Assembly (NCBI RefSeq): GCF_018129065.1
Contig: NZ_JAAEDM010000048.1
Location: 1-37,415, forward strand
Origin: Neoroseomonas soli
GTDB lineage: Bacteria; Pseudomonadota; Alphaproteobacteria; Acetobacterales; Acetobacteraceae
Length of the DNA stretch: 37,415 bases
Direction: 5' to 3'
Under the pieces are notes generated by a model. It had not been told where the DNA came from and ran no database searches. It saw only the letters and a list, made by a program, of their open reading frames with translations. This document shows positions 24,770 through 33,716 of the stretch, one piece after another. Positions within the stretch are counted from its first letter, which is position 1; every line of letters starts with the position of its first letter. The translations under genes and the position numbers were made by a program.

Positions 24770-25507
24770 ATGGAGTGGTCCGCACCTGCCATTGTCCTCG
24801 ATGTCCGCCCCTACGGGGAGGGCGCGGCGATCGTCACCCTGCTGACGGAGGAGCATGGGCGCCATGCCGGCCTGGCCAAGGGCGGCGCCTCCCGCGCGCA
24901 GTCGGGCCTCTGGCTGCCGGGAAACCTGATCGAGGCGCATTGGGTCGCGCGGCTGGCGGACCAGCTCGGCGCCTTGACCGGGGAGATGGTCCACCCGGCC
25001 GCGGCGCTGGCCATGGAGGACCCGCTCGCGCTGGCGCTGCTGTCCTCCGCCTGCGCCATCGCGGCCGATGCCCTGCCGGAACGGGAACCGCATCCGCAGG
25101 CCTTCCATGCCCTGGTGTCGCTGATCGGCCACCTCGCCGGCGGGGCCGAGGGCGTGATGGCCGACTACATCCGGTGGGAGGCGCTGGTGCTGGCCGAACT
25201 CGGCTATGGCCTGGACCTTTCCGCCTGCGCGGTGACCGGCGCGCGGGACGGGCTGACCCATGTCTCCCCCCGCACCGGCCGCGCGGTCTGCGCGGCGGCG
25301 GCGGCGCCCTATGCCGGGCGGCTGCTGGCCCTGCCGGGCTTCCTGCTGGACGGCGGCGACCCGGGCGATCCCGCCGCCTGGGACGCCGGATTGCGCCTGA
25401 CCGGCCATTTCATGGAACGCGACGCCTTCGGGGCCCGCCACCGCCCGGTGCCCGAGGCGCGGCACCGCCTGGCCGACCGGGTGGCGGCGATGGCCGCGCC
25501 GGTGTAA
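24770..25507 (+). CDS. recO: DNA repair protein RecO
   Basis: 245 aa. Begins MEWSAPAIVLDVRPYGEGAAIVTLLTEEHGRHAGLAKGGASRAQSG, the OB-fold N-terminus of RecO, with a helical C-terminal domain containing RWEALVLAELGYGLDLSACAVTG and the end motif around R-H-R-P-V-P-E-A. It loads RecA via RecR and anneals strands in the RecF pathway. The zinc-binding cysteine cluster of some RecOs is not present. The start at 24770 is chosen by homology; in-frame ATGs at 24713 and 24725 would extend it. In the usual order recO follows era directly; here the Bug receptor intervenes. Confidence 0.93.
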   Translation: MEWSAPAIVLDVRPYGEGAAIVTLLTEEHGRHAGLAKGGASRAQSGLWLPGNLIEAHWVARLADQLGALTGEMVHPAAALAMEDPLALALLSSACAIAADALPEREPHPQAFHALVSLIGHLAGGAEGVMADYIRWEALVLAELGYGLDLSACAVTGARDGLTHVSPRTGRAVCAAAAAPYAGRLLALPGFLLDGGDPGDPAAWDAGLRLTGHFMERDAFGARHRPVPEARHRLADRVAAMAAPV

Positions 25508-25541
25508 GCCCACCGCTTGAGAACGAAGCGCGAATCAATCC

Positions 25542-27773
25542 ATGCCTGACGATGTGAAAGACCTGCCCGAGGGCGGTGCCACGCGAGAGACGAAACTCGC
25601 CGACGCGCTGTCCGAGCGCTACCTCGCCTATGCGCTGTCCACCATCACCGCGCGGTCCCTGCCGGATGTGCGCGACGGGCTGAAGCCCGTGCATCGCCGG
25701 CTGCTCTGGGCGATGCATCAGTTGCGGCTCGATCCCGCCGCCGGCTTCAAGAAGTGCGCGCGCATCGTCGGTGACGTGATGGGTAAGTACCATCCGCACG
25801 GCGACAGCTCGATCTACGAGGCATTGGTGCGCCAGGCGCAGGAATTCGCCGCGCGCTACCCGCTGGTGGAAGGCCAGGGCAACTTCGGCAACATCGACGG
25901 CGATAACGCCGCGGCCATGCGCTACACCGAAGCGCGCATGACCGAGGTCGCGCAGGCGATGCTGGAAGGCATCGAGGAAGACGCGGTCGATTTCCGCTCC
26001 ACCTATGACGGCGAGGAACGCGAGCCGATCGTCCTGCCGGCTGCCTTCCCGAACCTGCTGGCGAACGGCGCGGCGGGCATCGCGGTGGGCATGGCGACCT
26101 CCATCCCGCCGCACAATGCGGGCGAGCTGTGCGACGCCGCGCTGGAACTGGTGCGCAACCCGGATGCTTCCACGGGCGACCTGCTGAAGCACATCTCCGG
26201 CCCGGATTTCCCGACCGGCGGCGTGCTGGTGGAACCGGTGGACTCCATCCGCGATGCCTATGAGACCGGCCGCGGCGGCTTTCGCGTTCGGGCGAAGTGG
26301 GAGCGTGAGGCGCTCAAGAACGGCACCTGGCAGATCGTCGTCACCGAGATCCCCTACCAGGTGCAGAAGGCGAAGCTCATCGAGCAGATCGCGCAACTGC
26401 TGGAGGAGAAGAAGCTCCCGCTACTTGGCGACGTGCGCGACGAGAGCACCGACGTCGTGCGCCTGGTGCTGGAACCGAAGTCCCGCACCGTCGAGCCCGC
26501 CGTGCTGATGGAGACGTTGTTCCGCGCCACTGCGTTGGAAAGCCGCTTCCCGCTCAACATGAACGTGCTGGATGCGGAGCGCACGCCGCGCGTGATGGGC
26601 CTGCGGGACGTGCTGAAGTCCTGGCTCGACCACCGGCATGTCGTGCTGGTGCGGCGGACGGAGCACCGGCTCGCCGCCATCGCGCGGCGGCTGGAGATCC
26701 TCGAAGGCTACCTGATCGTCTACCTCAACCTCGACGAGGTGATCCGCATCATCCGCAGCGAGGACGAGCCGAAGCCCGTGCTGATGGCGACCTTCTCGCT
26801 GAGCGATCTCCAGGCGGAATCCATCCTCAACATGCGCCTGCGGAGCCTCCGCAAGCTCGAGGAGATGGAGATCCGCAAGGAGCACAAGAAGCTCAGCACC
26901 GAACAGAAGCGCCTCCAGGGCCTGCTGAAGTCCGAGGGCAGGCGGTGGGAGGCGATCGCCGAGGAGATCGCCGCGACGCGCGCGAAGTTCGGCGACGGCG
27001 CCCTCGGCAAGCGGCGCACCGAGACCGGCCGCGTGCTGCCTGCCGTGCTGGTGGACGAGACGGCGTTCGTGGAACGCGAGCCGATCACCGTCATCCTCTC
27101 CGAGAAGGGCTGGATCCGCGCGCAGAAGGGCCACATCCCGCTCGACGGCGAGATCCGTTTCAAGGAAGGGGACAGCCTTCTCGTCGCGCTGCATGCGGAG
27201 ACGGTCGACCGTATCGTGGTCTTCGCCACCAACGGCAAGGCCTACACCATCAAGGCGGACGTCATCCCGCGCGGCCGCGGCGACGGCCAGCCCGTGCGCC
27301 TGATGGTGGACCTGACCAACGAGGATGCGGTCGTCGCGATGTTCGTCCACCGGGAGGGCGAGCGCTTCCTCGTCGCTTCCTCGGACGGCAAGGGCTTCAT
27401 CGTGAAGGGCGAGGACCTGCTGGCGGAAAAGCGCACCGGCAAGCAGGTGCTGAACGTCGATGCGCCGACCGAGGCCGCACTCTGCGTGCCCGCGGATGGC
27501 GACACGATTGCGGTGATCGGCGAGAACCGCAAGCTGCTGGTCTTTCCGCTCGAGCAGGTGCCCGAAATGACGCGCGGCCGCGGCGTGCAGTTGCAGGCCT
27601 ATCGCGACGGCGGGCTGTCGGACGCGAAGGTGTTCAGGCGCGCCGAGGGCCTGACTTGGGTGCTGGGCGAGCGGACGCGGACGGAAAACGACCTGCGGCC
27701 ATGGCTCGGCAACCGCGCCGGTGCCGGCAAGGCGCCGCCGAACGGGTTCCCGAAGGGGAACCGCTTCGAGTAA
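25542..27773 (+). CDS. parC: DNA topoisomerase IV subunit A
   Basis: 743 aa. It breaks and rejoins DNA to unlink daughter chromosomes. Begins with the family pattern [35 protein letters not shown]; catalytic Tyr128 is in [11 protein letters not shown]. The quinolone-target segment reads [16 protein letters not shown], with Ser89 and Glu93 in the usual unaltered states. The C-terminal beta-propeller region ([17 protein letters not shown] onward) is shorter than in GyrA and I see no GyrA box, supporting ParC over GyrA. parE is not in the window. It lies 34 nt after recO, perhaps co-transcribed. Confidence 0.94.
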   Translation: MPDDVKDLPEGGATRETKLADALSERYLAYALSTITARSLPDVRDGLKPVHRRLLWAMHQLRLDPAAGFKKCARIVGDVMGKYHPHGDSSIYEALVRQAQEFAARYPLVEGQGNFGNIDGDNAAAMRYTEARMTEVAQAMLEGIEEDAVDFRSTYDGEEREPIVLPAAFPNLLANGAAGIAVGMATSIPPHNAGELCDAALELVRNPDASTGDLLKHISGPDFPTGGVLVEPVDSIRDAYETGRGGFRVRAKWEREALKNGTWQIVVTEIPYQVQKAKLIEQIAQLLEEKKLPLLGDVRDESTDVVRLVLEPKSRTVEPAVLMETLFRATALESRFPLNMNVLDAERTPRVMGLRDVLKSWLDHRHVVLVRRTEHRLAAIARRLEILEGYLIVYLNLDEVIRIIRSEDEPKPVLMATFSLSDLQAESILNMRLRSLRKLEEMEIRKEHKKLSTEQKRLQGLLKSEGRRWEAIAEEIAATRAKFGDGALGKRRTETGRVLPAVLVDETAFVEREPITVILSEKGWIRAQKGHIPLDGEIRFKEGDSLLVALHAETVDRIVVFATNGKAYTIKADVIPRGRGDGQPVRLMVDLTNEDAVVAMFVHREGERFLVASSDGKGFIVKGEDLLAEKRTGKQVLNVDAPTEAALCVPADGDTIAVIGENRKLLVFPLEQVPEMTRGRGVQLQAYRDGGLSDAKVFRRAEGLTWVLGERTRTENDLRPWLGNRAGAGKAPPNGFPKGNRFE

Positions 27774-27800
27774 CGCGCGGCGGGCCTGGTGCGGGTGGCT

Positions 27801-27833
27801 CGGCGCAGGGGGCGATCGACCAGCCCTGCGCCG
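27801..27833. terminator. Hairpin between convergent parC and LLM oxidoreductase genes
   Basis: CGGCGCAGGG (27801-27810) pairs perfectly with CCCTGCGCCG (27824-27833) across a 13-nt loop. It sits between the two convergent stop codons and can act in both directions. Confidence 0.55.
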
Positions 27834-27874
27834 TGGTCACGCGCTCGTCGGGGATGGTGGGTTCCCAGCCCCAG

Positions 27875-28897
27875 TCACCGCCACCCGAGGGCCGGCGCGA
27901 CCTGGGTCAGGATCGCCTCGATGACATGGGCGTTGTACTCGACGCCGAGCTGGTTCGGCACGGTCAGCAGCAGGGTGTCGGCCTCCGCGATGCCCTCGTC
28001 CTGCGCCAGTTGCTTCACCAGAAGCCCGGGCTCGGCGGCGTAGCTGCGGCCGAAGATCGCGCGGGTCTTCTCGTCGATGAAGCCGACCTGGTCGTCCTCC
28101 TGGTTCCCGTGGCCGAAATAGGCGCGGTCCCGGTCGTCGGTCAGCGCGAAGATGCTGCGGCTGACCGAGATGCGCGGCTCGCGCGCATGGCCGGCGGCTT
28201 TCCATGCCTCGCGGTACTTGCGGATCTGCTCGGCCTGCTGGACGTGGAAGGGGCGGCCATCCTCGTCGTCCTTGAGGGTCGAGCTTTGCAGGTTCATCCC
28301 CTTCTCGGCTGCCCAGACCGCCGTGGCATTGGAGCCGGCGCCCCACCAGATGCGGTCGCGCAGCCCTTCGGAATGCGGCTCGAGGCGCAGCAGGCCGGGC
28401 GGATTCGGGAACATGGGCCGCGGATTGGGGCGCGCGAAGCCTTCGCCGCGCAGCACGTCGAGCAGGATCTCGGCGCTGTGGCGGGCCATGTCGGAGTCGG
28501 TCTCGCCCTCGGCCGGGCGGAAGCCGAAGTAGCGCCACCCGTCAATCACCTGCTCGGGGGAGCCGCGACTGATGCCGAGCTGCAACCGCCCGCCGGCGAT
28601 CAGGTCCGCCGCGCCCGCATCCTCGGCCATGTAGAGCGGGTTCTCGTAGCGCATGTCGATGACGGCCGTGCCGATCTCGATGCGGCTGGTCTTCGCGCCG
28701 GCGGCCGCCAGCAGCGGGAAGGGCGAAGCGAGCTGGCGGGCGAAGTGGTGCACGCGGAAATAGGCGCCGTCAGCGCCCAGTTCCTCGGCCGCGACGGCCA
28801 GGTCGATCGATTGCAGCAGCGCATCGGCGGCCGAGCGTGTCTGCGAATGGGGCGAGGGCGACCAATGGCCGAAGGACAGGAAGCCGATCTTCTTCAT
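27875..28897 (-). CDS. LLM-class flavin-dependent oxidoreductase
   Basis: 340 aa, luciferase-like monooxygenase fold (TIM barrel, FMN-binding). It starts MKKIGFLSFGHWSPSPHSQTRSAADALLQSIDLAVAAEELGADGAYFRVHHF, with GRLQLGISRGSPEQVIDGWRYFGF and RDRIWWGAGSNATAVWAAEKGMNL as further family segments. Members oxidise small organic substrates or reduce alkanal-like compounds; the substrate is unknown. An in-frame upstream ATG at 28924 is less likely because a TATACT -10 element overlaps that stretch. It stands alone, convergent with parC. Confidence 0.9.
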   Translation of the reverse strand: MKKIGFLSFGHWSPSPHSQTRSAADALLQSIDLAVAAEELGADGAYFRVHHFARQLASPFPLLAAAGAKTSRIEIGTAVIDMRYENPLYMAEDAGAADLIAGGRLQLGISRGSPEQVIDGWRYFGFRPAEGETDSDMARHSAEILLDVLRGEGFARPNPRPMFPNPPGLLRLEPHSEGLRDRIWWGAGSNATAVWAAEKGMNLQSSTLKDDEDGRPFHVQQAEQIRKYREAWKAAGHAREPRISVSRSIFALTDDRDRAYFGHGNQEDDQVGFIDEKTRAIFGRSYAAEPGLLVKQLAQDEGIAEADTLLLTVPNQLGVEYNAHVIEAILTQVAPALGWR

Positions 28898-28903
28898 GCG
28901 CGA

Positions 28904-28909
28904 AGTATA
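28904..28909 (-). promoter_or_regulatory. Candidate -10 element (TATACT) for the LLM gene; possible leaderless start
   Basis: TATACT on the minus strand lies 6 nt upstream of the ATG at 28897. Initiation 6-7 nt downstream of a -10 would coincide with the start codon itself, and no ribosome-binding site is visible, which fits a leaderless mRNA. No good -35 is seen. Confidence 0.4.
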
Positions 28910-28985
28910 GCATCGGGCGCGCACCTCGGCTCGGCGCCACGCGCTGCCCGGGGATGGGTGGCGGCCGGACTCCCGGCCGCCCGGT

Positions 28986-30212
28986 TCACCCCGCCCGCAC
29001 CAGCACGTGCCGCTTGCGGCCGGCCGAAAGCTTCGCAGCCCCGTCGTGCAGGTCGTCCGAAGTCACGCTCAGCGCGGCGTCCGTGACCACCATGTCGTTG
29101 AGGCGGATGCCGCTTTGTGTGATCAGCCGCCGCGCCTCGCCCTTGCTGGCCGCGAGGCCCGCCTGTACCGCGAGGTCCACCACGGGGGAGGGCAGGGCCG
29201 CGACGATCGTCGGCAGCGTCTCGGCGGCGACGCCCGCCTCGAAGGTCGAACGCGCGGTCTCGGCCGCAGCCTCGGCCGCCGCGCGTCCGTGCAGCAGCGC
29301 GGTCGCCTCGGTGGCGAGCACCTTCTTGGCCTCGTTCACCTCCGCGCCCTGCAGCGCGCCGAGGCGCCGGACCTCCTCCATCGGCAGTTCGGTGAACAGG
29401 GCCAGGAAGCGGCCGACATCCGCGTCCTCGGTGTTCCGCCAGAACTGCCAGTAGTCGTACGGCGATAGCCGGTCCGGGTTCAGCCACACGGCGCCCGCCG
29501 CCGTCTTGCCCATCTTGGCGCCGGAGGCGGTCGTCAGCAGCGGCGTGGTCAGCACATGCGCGTGGCCACCCGCCATGCGGCGGATGAGTTCCGCGCCCAT
29601 GACGATGTTGCCCCACTGGTCGGACCCGCCCATCTGCAGCACCGCGCCGTGGCGGCGGTGCAGTTCCAGGAAGTCGTAGGACTGCAGCAGCATGTAGTTG
29701 AATTCGAGGAAGGAGAGCGAATGCTCCCGTTCGAGCCGCAGCTTCACGCTGTCCATGGTCAGCATGCGGTTGACGCTGAAGTGGCGCCCGACATCGCGCA
29801 GGAAGGGGATGTAGCGCAGCTCGTCCAGCCATTCGGCGTTGTCGAGCATCATCGCGCCGGCCTTGAAGTCGAGCAGCGCGTCGAAGGTGCGGCGGATGCC
29901 GGCCTTGTTGGTTTCGATGATCTCCTCGGTGAGGAGCTGGCGCGCCTCGTCCTTGCCGGAGGGATCGCCGACCTTGGTCGTGCCGCCGCCGATCAGCGCG
30001 ATCGGCTTGCCGCCGGTCTTCTGCAGCAGGCGCAGCAGCATGGTGGGCAGCAGGTGGCCGACATGCAGGCTGTCCGCCGTGCAGTCGTAGCCGATATACG
30101 CGACGAGCCCGCCCTTCAGCAGCGCGCCATCCAGTTCCGCCTCGTCCGAGGTCTGGTGGATGTAGCCGCGTTCCTTGGCAATGCGCAGGAAGTCGCTGTT
30201 GGGGCCGCTCAT
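28986..30212 (-). CDS. tyrS: Tyrosyl-tRNA synthetase
   Basis: 408 aa, class I synthetase. The HIGH-equivalent is HVGHLLP in [14 protein letters not shown], the tyrosine pocket includes [12 protein letters not shown], and the KMSKS-equivalent is KMGKT in [14 protein letters not shown], the variant normal for bacterial TyrRS. The C-terminal S4-like RNA-binding domain ends with [27 protein letters not shown] lies just before the ATG. It is divergent from anmK with 125 nt between starts, a pairing common in alphaproteobacteria. No T-box-like leader is evident. Confidence 0.97.
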   Translation of the reverse strand: MSGPNSDFLRIAKERGYIHQTSDEAELDGALLKGGLVAYIGYDCTADSLHVGHLLPTMLLRLLQKTGGKPIALIGGGTTKVGDPSGKDEARQLLTEEIIETNKAGIRRTFDALLDFKAGAMMLDNAEWLDELRYIPFLRDVGRHFSVNRMLTMDSVKLRLEREHSLSFLEFNYMLLQSYDFLELHRRHGAVLQMGGSDQWGNIVMGAELIRRMAGGHAHVLTTPLLTTASGAKMGKTAAGAVWLNPDRLSPYDYWQFWRNTEDADVGRFLALFTELPMEEVRRLGALQGAEVNEAKKVLATEATALLHGRAAAEAAAETARSTFEAGVAAETLPTIVAALPSPVVDLAVQAGLAASKGEARRLITQSGIRLNDMVVTDAALSVTSDDLHDGAAKLSAGRKRHVLVRAG

Positions 30213-30337
30213 CGTCTCGCCTTGGTTCTCGTCACTGCCCGGCCCGGATTGCCGCCCCGTTGGGGACGCCGAACCCGGCCATTGGGGTTCTCCGGGGGCT
30301 TTCGCCGGAAAGGCAGCGGGGCTAGCACGTCAGGCGC

Positions 30338-31435
30338 ATGCTGAGAACCATCGGGCTGATGAGCGGCACCTCCCTGGACGGGGTGGACGCCGCCTACCTG
30401 GAGACGGACGGGGAGCAGATCGGGCGCCTCGGCCCGCGCCTGACCCTGCCCTATGATCCTGGCCTGCGGCGCCTGCTGCGCGGCCTGCTCGACCGTGCCG
30501 AGACCCTGGCCGAGGACGATCCGGAGCTGCTGGAGGCCGTCGCCCGCCTGACCGACCGCCATGCCGAGGCGGTCGAGGCGCTGGGGCTGGAGGCCGACCT
30601 GATCGGCTTCCACGGCCAGACCATCCTGCACCGCCCGCCGAAGCCGGGGAGCAACCACCACCCCTTCACCTGGCAGGTCGGGGATGCGGTCGCCTTGGCG
30701 CGGCGCACCGGCATCACGGTGGTCCACGACTTCCGTTCGGCCGATGTCGCGGCGGGCGGGCAGGGGGCGCCGCTGGTGCCGGTCTATCACCGCGCGCTCG
30801 CCGCGCCGCTGCCCAAGCCGCTGGCGATCCTGAACCTCGGGGGGGTCGGCAACGTCACCTGGCTCGGCCCGGATGGGGAGATGCTGGCCTTCGACACCGG
30901 CCCGGCCAACGGTCCGCTCGACGACTGGGCGCGCAAGCACACGGGCAAGGACTACGACGCCTCCGGCAGGCTGGCCCTGGCGGGGCAGGCGGATGGCGCG
31001 GTGCTCGGGCGGCTGATGGCGCACCCCTACCTCACGGAGCCGCCGCCCAAGTCGCTCGACCGGCTGGATTTCGACCGTGCGCTGAAGGAGGCGGGGGCGG
31101 CGGAACTCTCGGCCGCCGATGGGGCGGCGACGCTCTGCGCCTTCTGCGCCGTCTGCGTCGCTGCCGCGGCGCGACTGTTTCCGGAACCGCCGATGCAATG
31201 GCTCGTCGCCGGCGGCGGGCGGCGCAACCCGGCGATCATGAAGGCGTTGCAGGGCGCGCTCGAGGAACCCGTCCGCCCCGTCGAGGTCGCCGGCTGGGAC
31301 GGGGATGCGCTGGAAGCCCAGGCGTTTGGCCTGCTCGCTGCCCGCGTGGCGCGCGGACTGCCAATCACCTTCCCCGGCACCACCGGCGCGCCGAGGCCGC
31401 TCAGGGGCGGGCGGATCGTCGGCGCGTTGCTCTGA
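30338..31435 (+). CDS. anmK: Anhydro-N-acetylmuramic acid kinase
   Basis: 365 aa. It phosphorylates and opens 1,6-anhydro-MurNAc to MurNAc-6-phosphate during peptidoglycan recycling. MLRTIGLMSGTSLDGVDAAYLETDG is the diagnostic N-terminus; LIGFHGQTILHRP, NLGGVGNVTWLG, AFDTGPANGPLDDW and WLVAGGGRRNPAIM complete the actin-like ATPase core. Its substrate derives from lytic transglycosylases such as the Slt-type enzyme encoded at 10222-12177. A candidate -10, TAGCAC, sits close to the ATG, but no convincing -35 was found. Confidence 0.96.
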   Translation: MLRTIGLMSGTSLDGVDAAYLETDGEQIGRLGPRLTLPYDPGLRRLLRGLLDRAETLAEDDPELLEAVARLTDRHAEAVEALGLEADLIGFHGQTILHRPPKPGSNHHPFTWQVGDAVALARRTGITVVHDFRSADVAAGGQGAPLVPVYHRALAAPLPKPLAILNLGGVGNVTWLGPDGEMLAFDTGPANGPLDDWARKHTGKDYDASGRLALAGQADGAVLGRLMAHPYLTEPPPKSLDRLDFDRALKEAGAAELSAADGAATLCAFCAVCVAAAARLFPEPPMQWLVAGGGRRNPAIMKALQGALEEPVRPVEVAGWDGDALEAQAFGLLAARVARGLPITFPGTTGAPRPLRGGRIVGALL

Positions 31436-31577
31436 ACCGCGCGCGGCGGGCGGCCGTGCCCGCAGCGATGGGTGGGATGCCCGACGCGCCCACCCGTGCG
31501 AGGATCGCGGCAGGCGAGGCATGACCGCGACCCGCATGGCGGGGCGGGGCATGGCCGCGACGCGGCAGGAGCAAGGC

Positions 31578-32654
31578 ATGGGCTGGTCCTTCCCCATCGG
31601 CACGGTGCGCGGCACGGTCATCCGCATCCACGTCACCTTCTTCCTGTTGCTGGCGTGGATCGGCGCGTCCCACGCGACGCGTGGCGGGCTGCCCGATGCG
31701 CTGGCCGGCATCGCCTTCATCAGCCTGGTCTTCGGCTGCGTGGTGCTGCACGAACTCGGCCACGCGGCCGCGGCCGCGCGCTACGGCATCGCCACGCCGG
31801 ACATCACCCTGCTGCCGATCGGCGGCATGGCGCGGCTCGACCACATCCCCGAGGAACCGTGGCGGGAAATCGCCATAGCGATCGCCGGCCCGGCGGTGAA
31901 CGTGGCGATCTGCCTGGTGCTGGCTGCGGTGCTCGGCGGCATTCCCCCGGCGCAGGAGGGGCTGACGGTGGAGGACCCGCGCGCGGGCTTCCTGCCGCGC
32001 CTCTTCTGGGTCAACGCCTTCCTGGTGCTGTTCAACCTGATCCCAGCCTTCCCGATGGATGGCGGGCGGGTGCTGCGCGCGGCGCTTGCCCTCCGCATGG
32101 GCCACAGGGAAGCGACGCGGACCGCGGCACGCATCGGGCAGGGGGTGGCCTTCGCGCTCGGCATGCTCGGGCTGTTCGGCGCGCCGCTGCTGATCTTCAT
32201 CGCGCTCTTCGTCTATCTCGGCGCGGCGGGGGAGGTGGCGGAGGAAGACCTGCGCGTCGCCACCCGCGGCCTGGCCGCCGAGGACGCGATGGAAACCCGC
32301 TTCGAGGCCCTGCCGCCCGAAGCCGACATCGGCGCCGCGGCCGAGGCGCTGCTGCGCACCCCGCAGCAGGATTTCCCGGTGGTGGACGGGGCGGGCCGGC
32401 TCATGGGGCTGGTGACGCGGGACGCCATCATCATCGCGCTGCGCCAGTCGGGGCCCGGCGTGCCGGTGGCGGATGCGATGCGCGACATCCCGCGCATCGG
32501 CCGCCGCGTGGCGCTGAACGACGCGCTGCTTGCGCTCTCGCGCGACGGCGGCGCGCCGGCGGTGGCGGTGGAGGACGAGGCCGGGCAACTCGCCGGCCTG
32601 ATCACGCCGGCCAACATCGCGGACCTGATCGCGGTGCGGGCGCCGGCAGCCTAG
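31578..32654 (+). CDS. Site-2 protease family protein with CBS domains
   Basis: 358 aa. Membrane metalloprotease of the M50 group: zinc site HELGH at residues 58-62 within VVLHELGHAAAAARYG, and the third ligand Asp161 in LIPAFPMDGGRVLRA. Several transmembrane segments (e.g. TFFLLLAWIGASH, AFALGMLGLFGAPLLIFIALFVYLG). The C-terminal ~130 residues form a tandem CBS pair (VTRDAIIIALRQ; LAGLITPANIADLI), which usually binds adenine nucleotides. The start is the ATG with AGGAG 7 nt upstream, giving MGWSFPIGTVRG; earlier in-frame ATGs at 31521 and 31551 lack this. Its TAG stop lies inside the left end of the mosaic repeat. Confidence 0.92.
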   Translation: MGWSFPIGTVRGTVIRIHVTFFLLLAWIGASHATRGGLPDALAGIAFISLVFGCVVLHELGHAAAAARYGIATPDITLLPIGGMARLDHIPEEPWREIAIAIAGPAVNVAICLVLAAVLGGIPPAQEGLTVEDPRAGFLPRLFWVNAFLVLFNLIPAFPMDGGRVLRAALALRMGHREATRTAARIGQGVAFALGMLGLFGAPLLIFIALFVYLGAAGEVAEEDLRVATRGLAAEDAMETRFEALPPEADIGAAAEALLRTPQQDFPVVDGAGRLMGLVTRDAIIIALRQSGPGVPVADAMRDIPRIGRRVALNDALLALSRDGGAPAVAVEDEAGQLAGLITPANIADLIAVRAPAA

Positions 32655-32758
32655 AGCAGATCCCGATCAGGTGGACTCACCTGATCGGGTGAAGATGCTC
32701 GCAAGAACAAAGGCCTGGAGCGGTGTTCGTGAGCCGAGGCGAACGGAAACCACTCTAG
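32651..32758. repeat. 108-bp two-palindrome mosaic element with CTAGAG/CTCTAG ends (RIME-like)
   Basis: It begins CTAGAG (32651-32656) and ends CTCTAG (32753-32758). The left half is a hairpin with a perfect 12-bp stem, CCCGATCAGGTG (32662-32673) with 32678-32689, flanked by GAGCA.AT / ATGCTC arms. A linker AAGAACAAAGGCC follows. The right half is an imperfect palindrome, CTGGAGCGGT / ACCACTCTAG with GTTCG / CGAAC inside. This layout closely resembles intergenic mosaic elements of Rhizobiales. The element supplies the stop codon of the S2P gene. Confidence 0.75.
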
Positions 32759-32792
32759 TCGCCTGGTTCCGAAGTCCTGCGGACATCGCGCT

Positions 32793-32823
32793 CAGGCCAC
32801 CGGCCCTTGTTTTCGGTGGCCTG
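32793..32823. terminator. Hairpin between convergent S2P and CAP genes
   Basis: CAGGCCACCG (32793-32802) pairs perfectly with CGGTGGCCTG (32814-32823) around an 11-nt loop that contains a T-run (TTGTTTT). It lies downstream of both convergent genes and probably ends transcription from one or both. Confidence 0.55.
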
Positions 32824-32904
32824 CCTGTCCGCTCAGCCCGTTGGAAATACAGCGAACTTCGCGGGCAGGGCACAAGGCGGCGCCGGGAGGACCCCGCCGC
32901 GGTC

Positions 32905-33378
32905 TCAGCGCGGCGCGGCGAGCACCAGCGTCCAGAAGCGGCGCGGGATATTGCCCGCCATCATGCCGGGACCGTCGGCATAGCCGACGCCGACCTGGGT
33001 CACGTCGTCGGCGAGCAGGTTCTCGCGGTGGCCGGGGCTGTAGACCCAGCCCATCACCGCGTCCTGCACGCCCATGTACCCGGCGCCGACATTCTCCCGG
33101 TAGGAGCGCCAGCGGTAGCCGGCGCGGGTGATCCGCAGGCCGGCGTCGCTGCCGTCGCTGCCGGAATGGCTCATGCGGTTGTGGTTCAGCATGTCGCGGG
33201 AATGGAGTTGCGCGGCGCGGGACAGCCGACCCTCCAGGCGCAGCGGCGGCCGGCCCTGGCTCCTGCGGAATGCGTTGACCTCCTGGAGCACGGCTTCGTC
33301 GATCCCTCCCTGCCACGCCCTTGCCGGCATCGTGACCGCCGAGGAGATGAGGCCGAGGAGGAGGGCCCGTTTCTTCAT
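32905..33378 (-). CDS. Secreted CAP-domain (SCP/PR1-like) protein
   Basis: 157 aa. Signal peptide MKKRALLLGLISSAVTMPARAW, then a single CAP domain: EAVLQEVNAFRRSQG, LSRAAQLHSRDMLNHNRMSHSG (His residues of the cleft), YRENVGAGY and VMGWVYSPGHRENLLADDVTQVGVGYA. Bacterial CAP proteins of this YkwD type are exported; their activity is mostly unknown, with sterol, lipid or protease-inhibitor roles proposed elsewhere. The start at 33378 yields the signal peptide; a longer frame to 33438 does not. A terminator-like hairpin follows at 32793-32823. Confidence 0.9.
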   Translation of the reverse strand: MKKRALLLGLISSAVTMPARAWQGGIDEAVLQEVNAFRRSQGRPPLRLEGRLSRAAQLHSRDMLNHNRMSHSGSDGSDAGLRITRAGYRWRSYRENVGAGYMGVQDAVMGWVYSPGHRENLLADDVTQVGVGYADGPGMMAGNIPRRFWTLVLAAPR

Positions 33379-33684
33379 TCCGCTACCCTGGACATGTCTG
33401 CCGCGGAGGGATCGCCCGCGCTCCGGTGCTCTTCGCATCGCCGGCGCGCGGTCACCATGGATTCGCTGCCGCCGGTTGCATCACGTCCGCGTGGTCTGGT
33501 CCGGCAGGGTGATGAACCGCGGGCCATGCCGCGCGCGGCACGAATCCCGCCCGTGCGGTGCCGCCCTGACCGGAACCGCGTGCGGCCTCACACCGCCGGG
33601 CCGTGCCGATGATCCCATCATCGGCACGGCGAACGGGATGGCGCACGGGGCTGGTGGGGCGACCGCGCGCGAAACGAAGACCCC
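33379..33684. other. Hairpin-rich intergenic region
   Basis: No credible gene was found here; the open frames have non-coding-like composition and no ribosome-binding site. It holds a perfect 14-bp palindrome TGCCGCGCGCGGCA (33527-33540), the strong hairpin at 33600-33630 and most of repeat copy B (33647-33697). It separates the CAP gene start from the end of the DapA-like gene. Confidence 0.5.
33600..33630. terminator. Perfect 14-bp stem hairpin
   Basis: GCCGTGCCGATGAT (33600-33613) pairs perfectly with 33617-33630 around a CCC loop. It lies 85-115 nt past the DapA-like stop on the minus strand. There is no T-run, so it is either a rho-assisted terminator or part of a dispersed palindrome. 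Confidence 0.5.
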
Positions 33685-33697
33685 GATGCCGGTCAGC
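33647..33697. repeat. Intergenic repeat, copy B (pair with 8374-8424)
   Basis: Begins GGGGCTGGTGGGG, contains CCGCGCGCGAAACG and ends GATGCCGGTCAGC. It parallels copy A in order, strand and position relative to a minus-strand gene. The last part of copy B doubles as one arm of the 33685-33716 terminator. Confidence 0.45.
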
Positions 33698-33716
33698 GGA
33701 AAGGCCGACCGGCATC
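33685..33716 (-). terminator. Terminator overlapping the DapA-like stop codon
   Basis: GATGCCGGTC and GACCGGCATC (33685-33694 with 33707-33716) form a perfect 10-bp stem. On the minus strand the stem begins within the TGA stop and is followed by a T-rich tail (TCTTCGTTTC). Confidence 0.55.
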
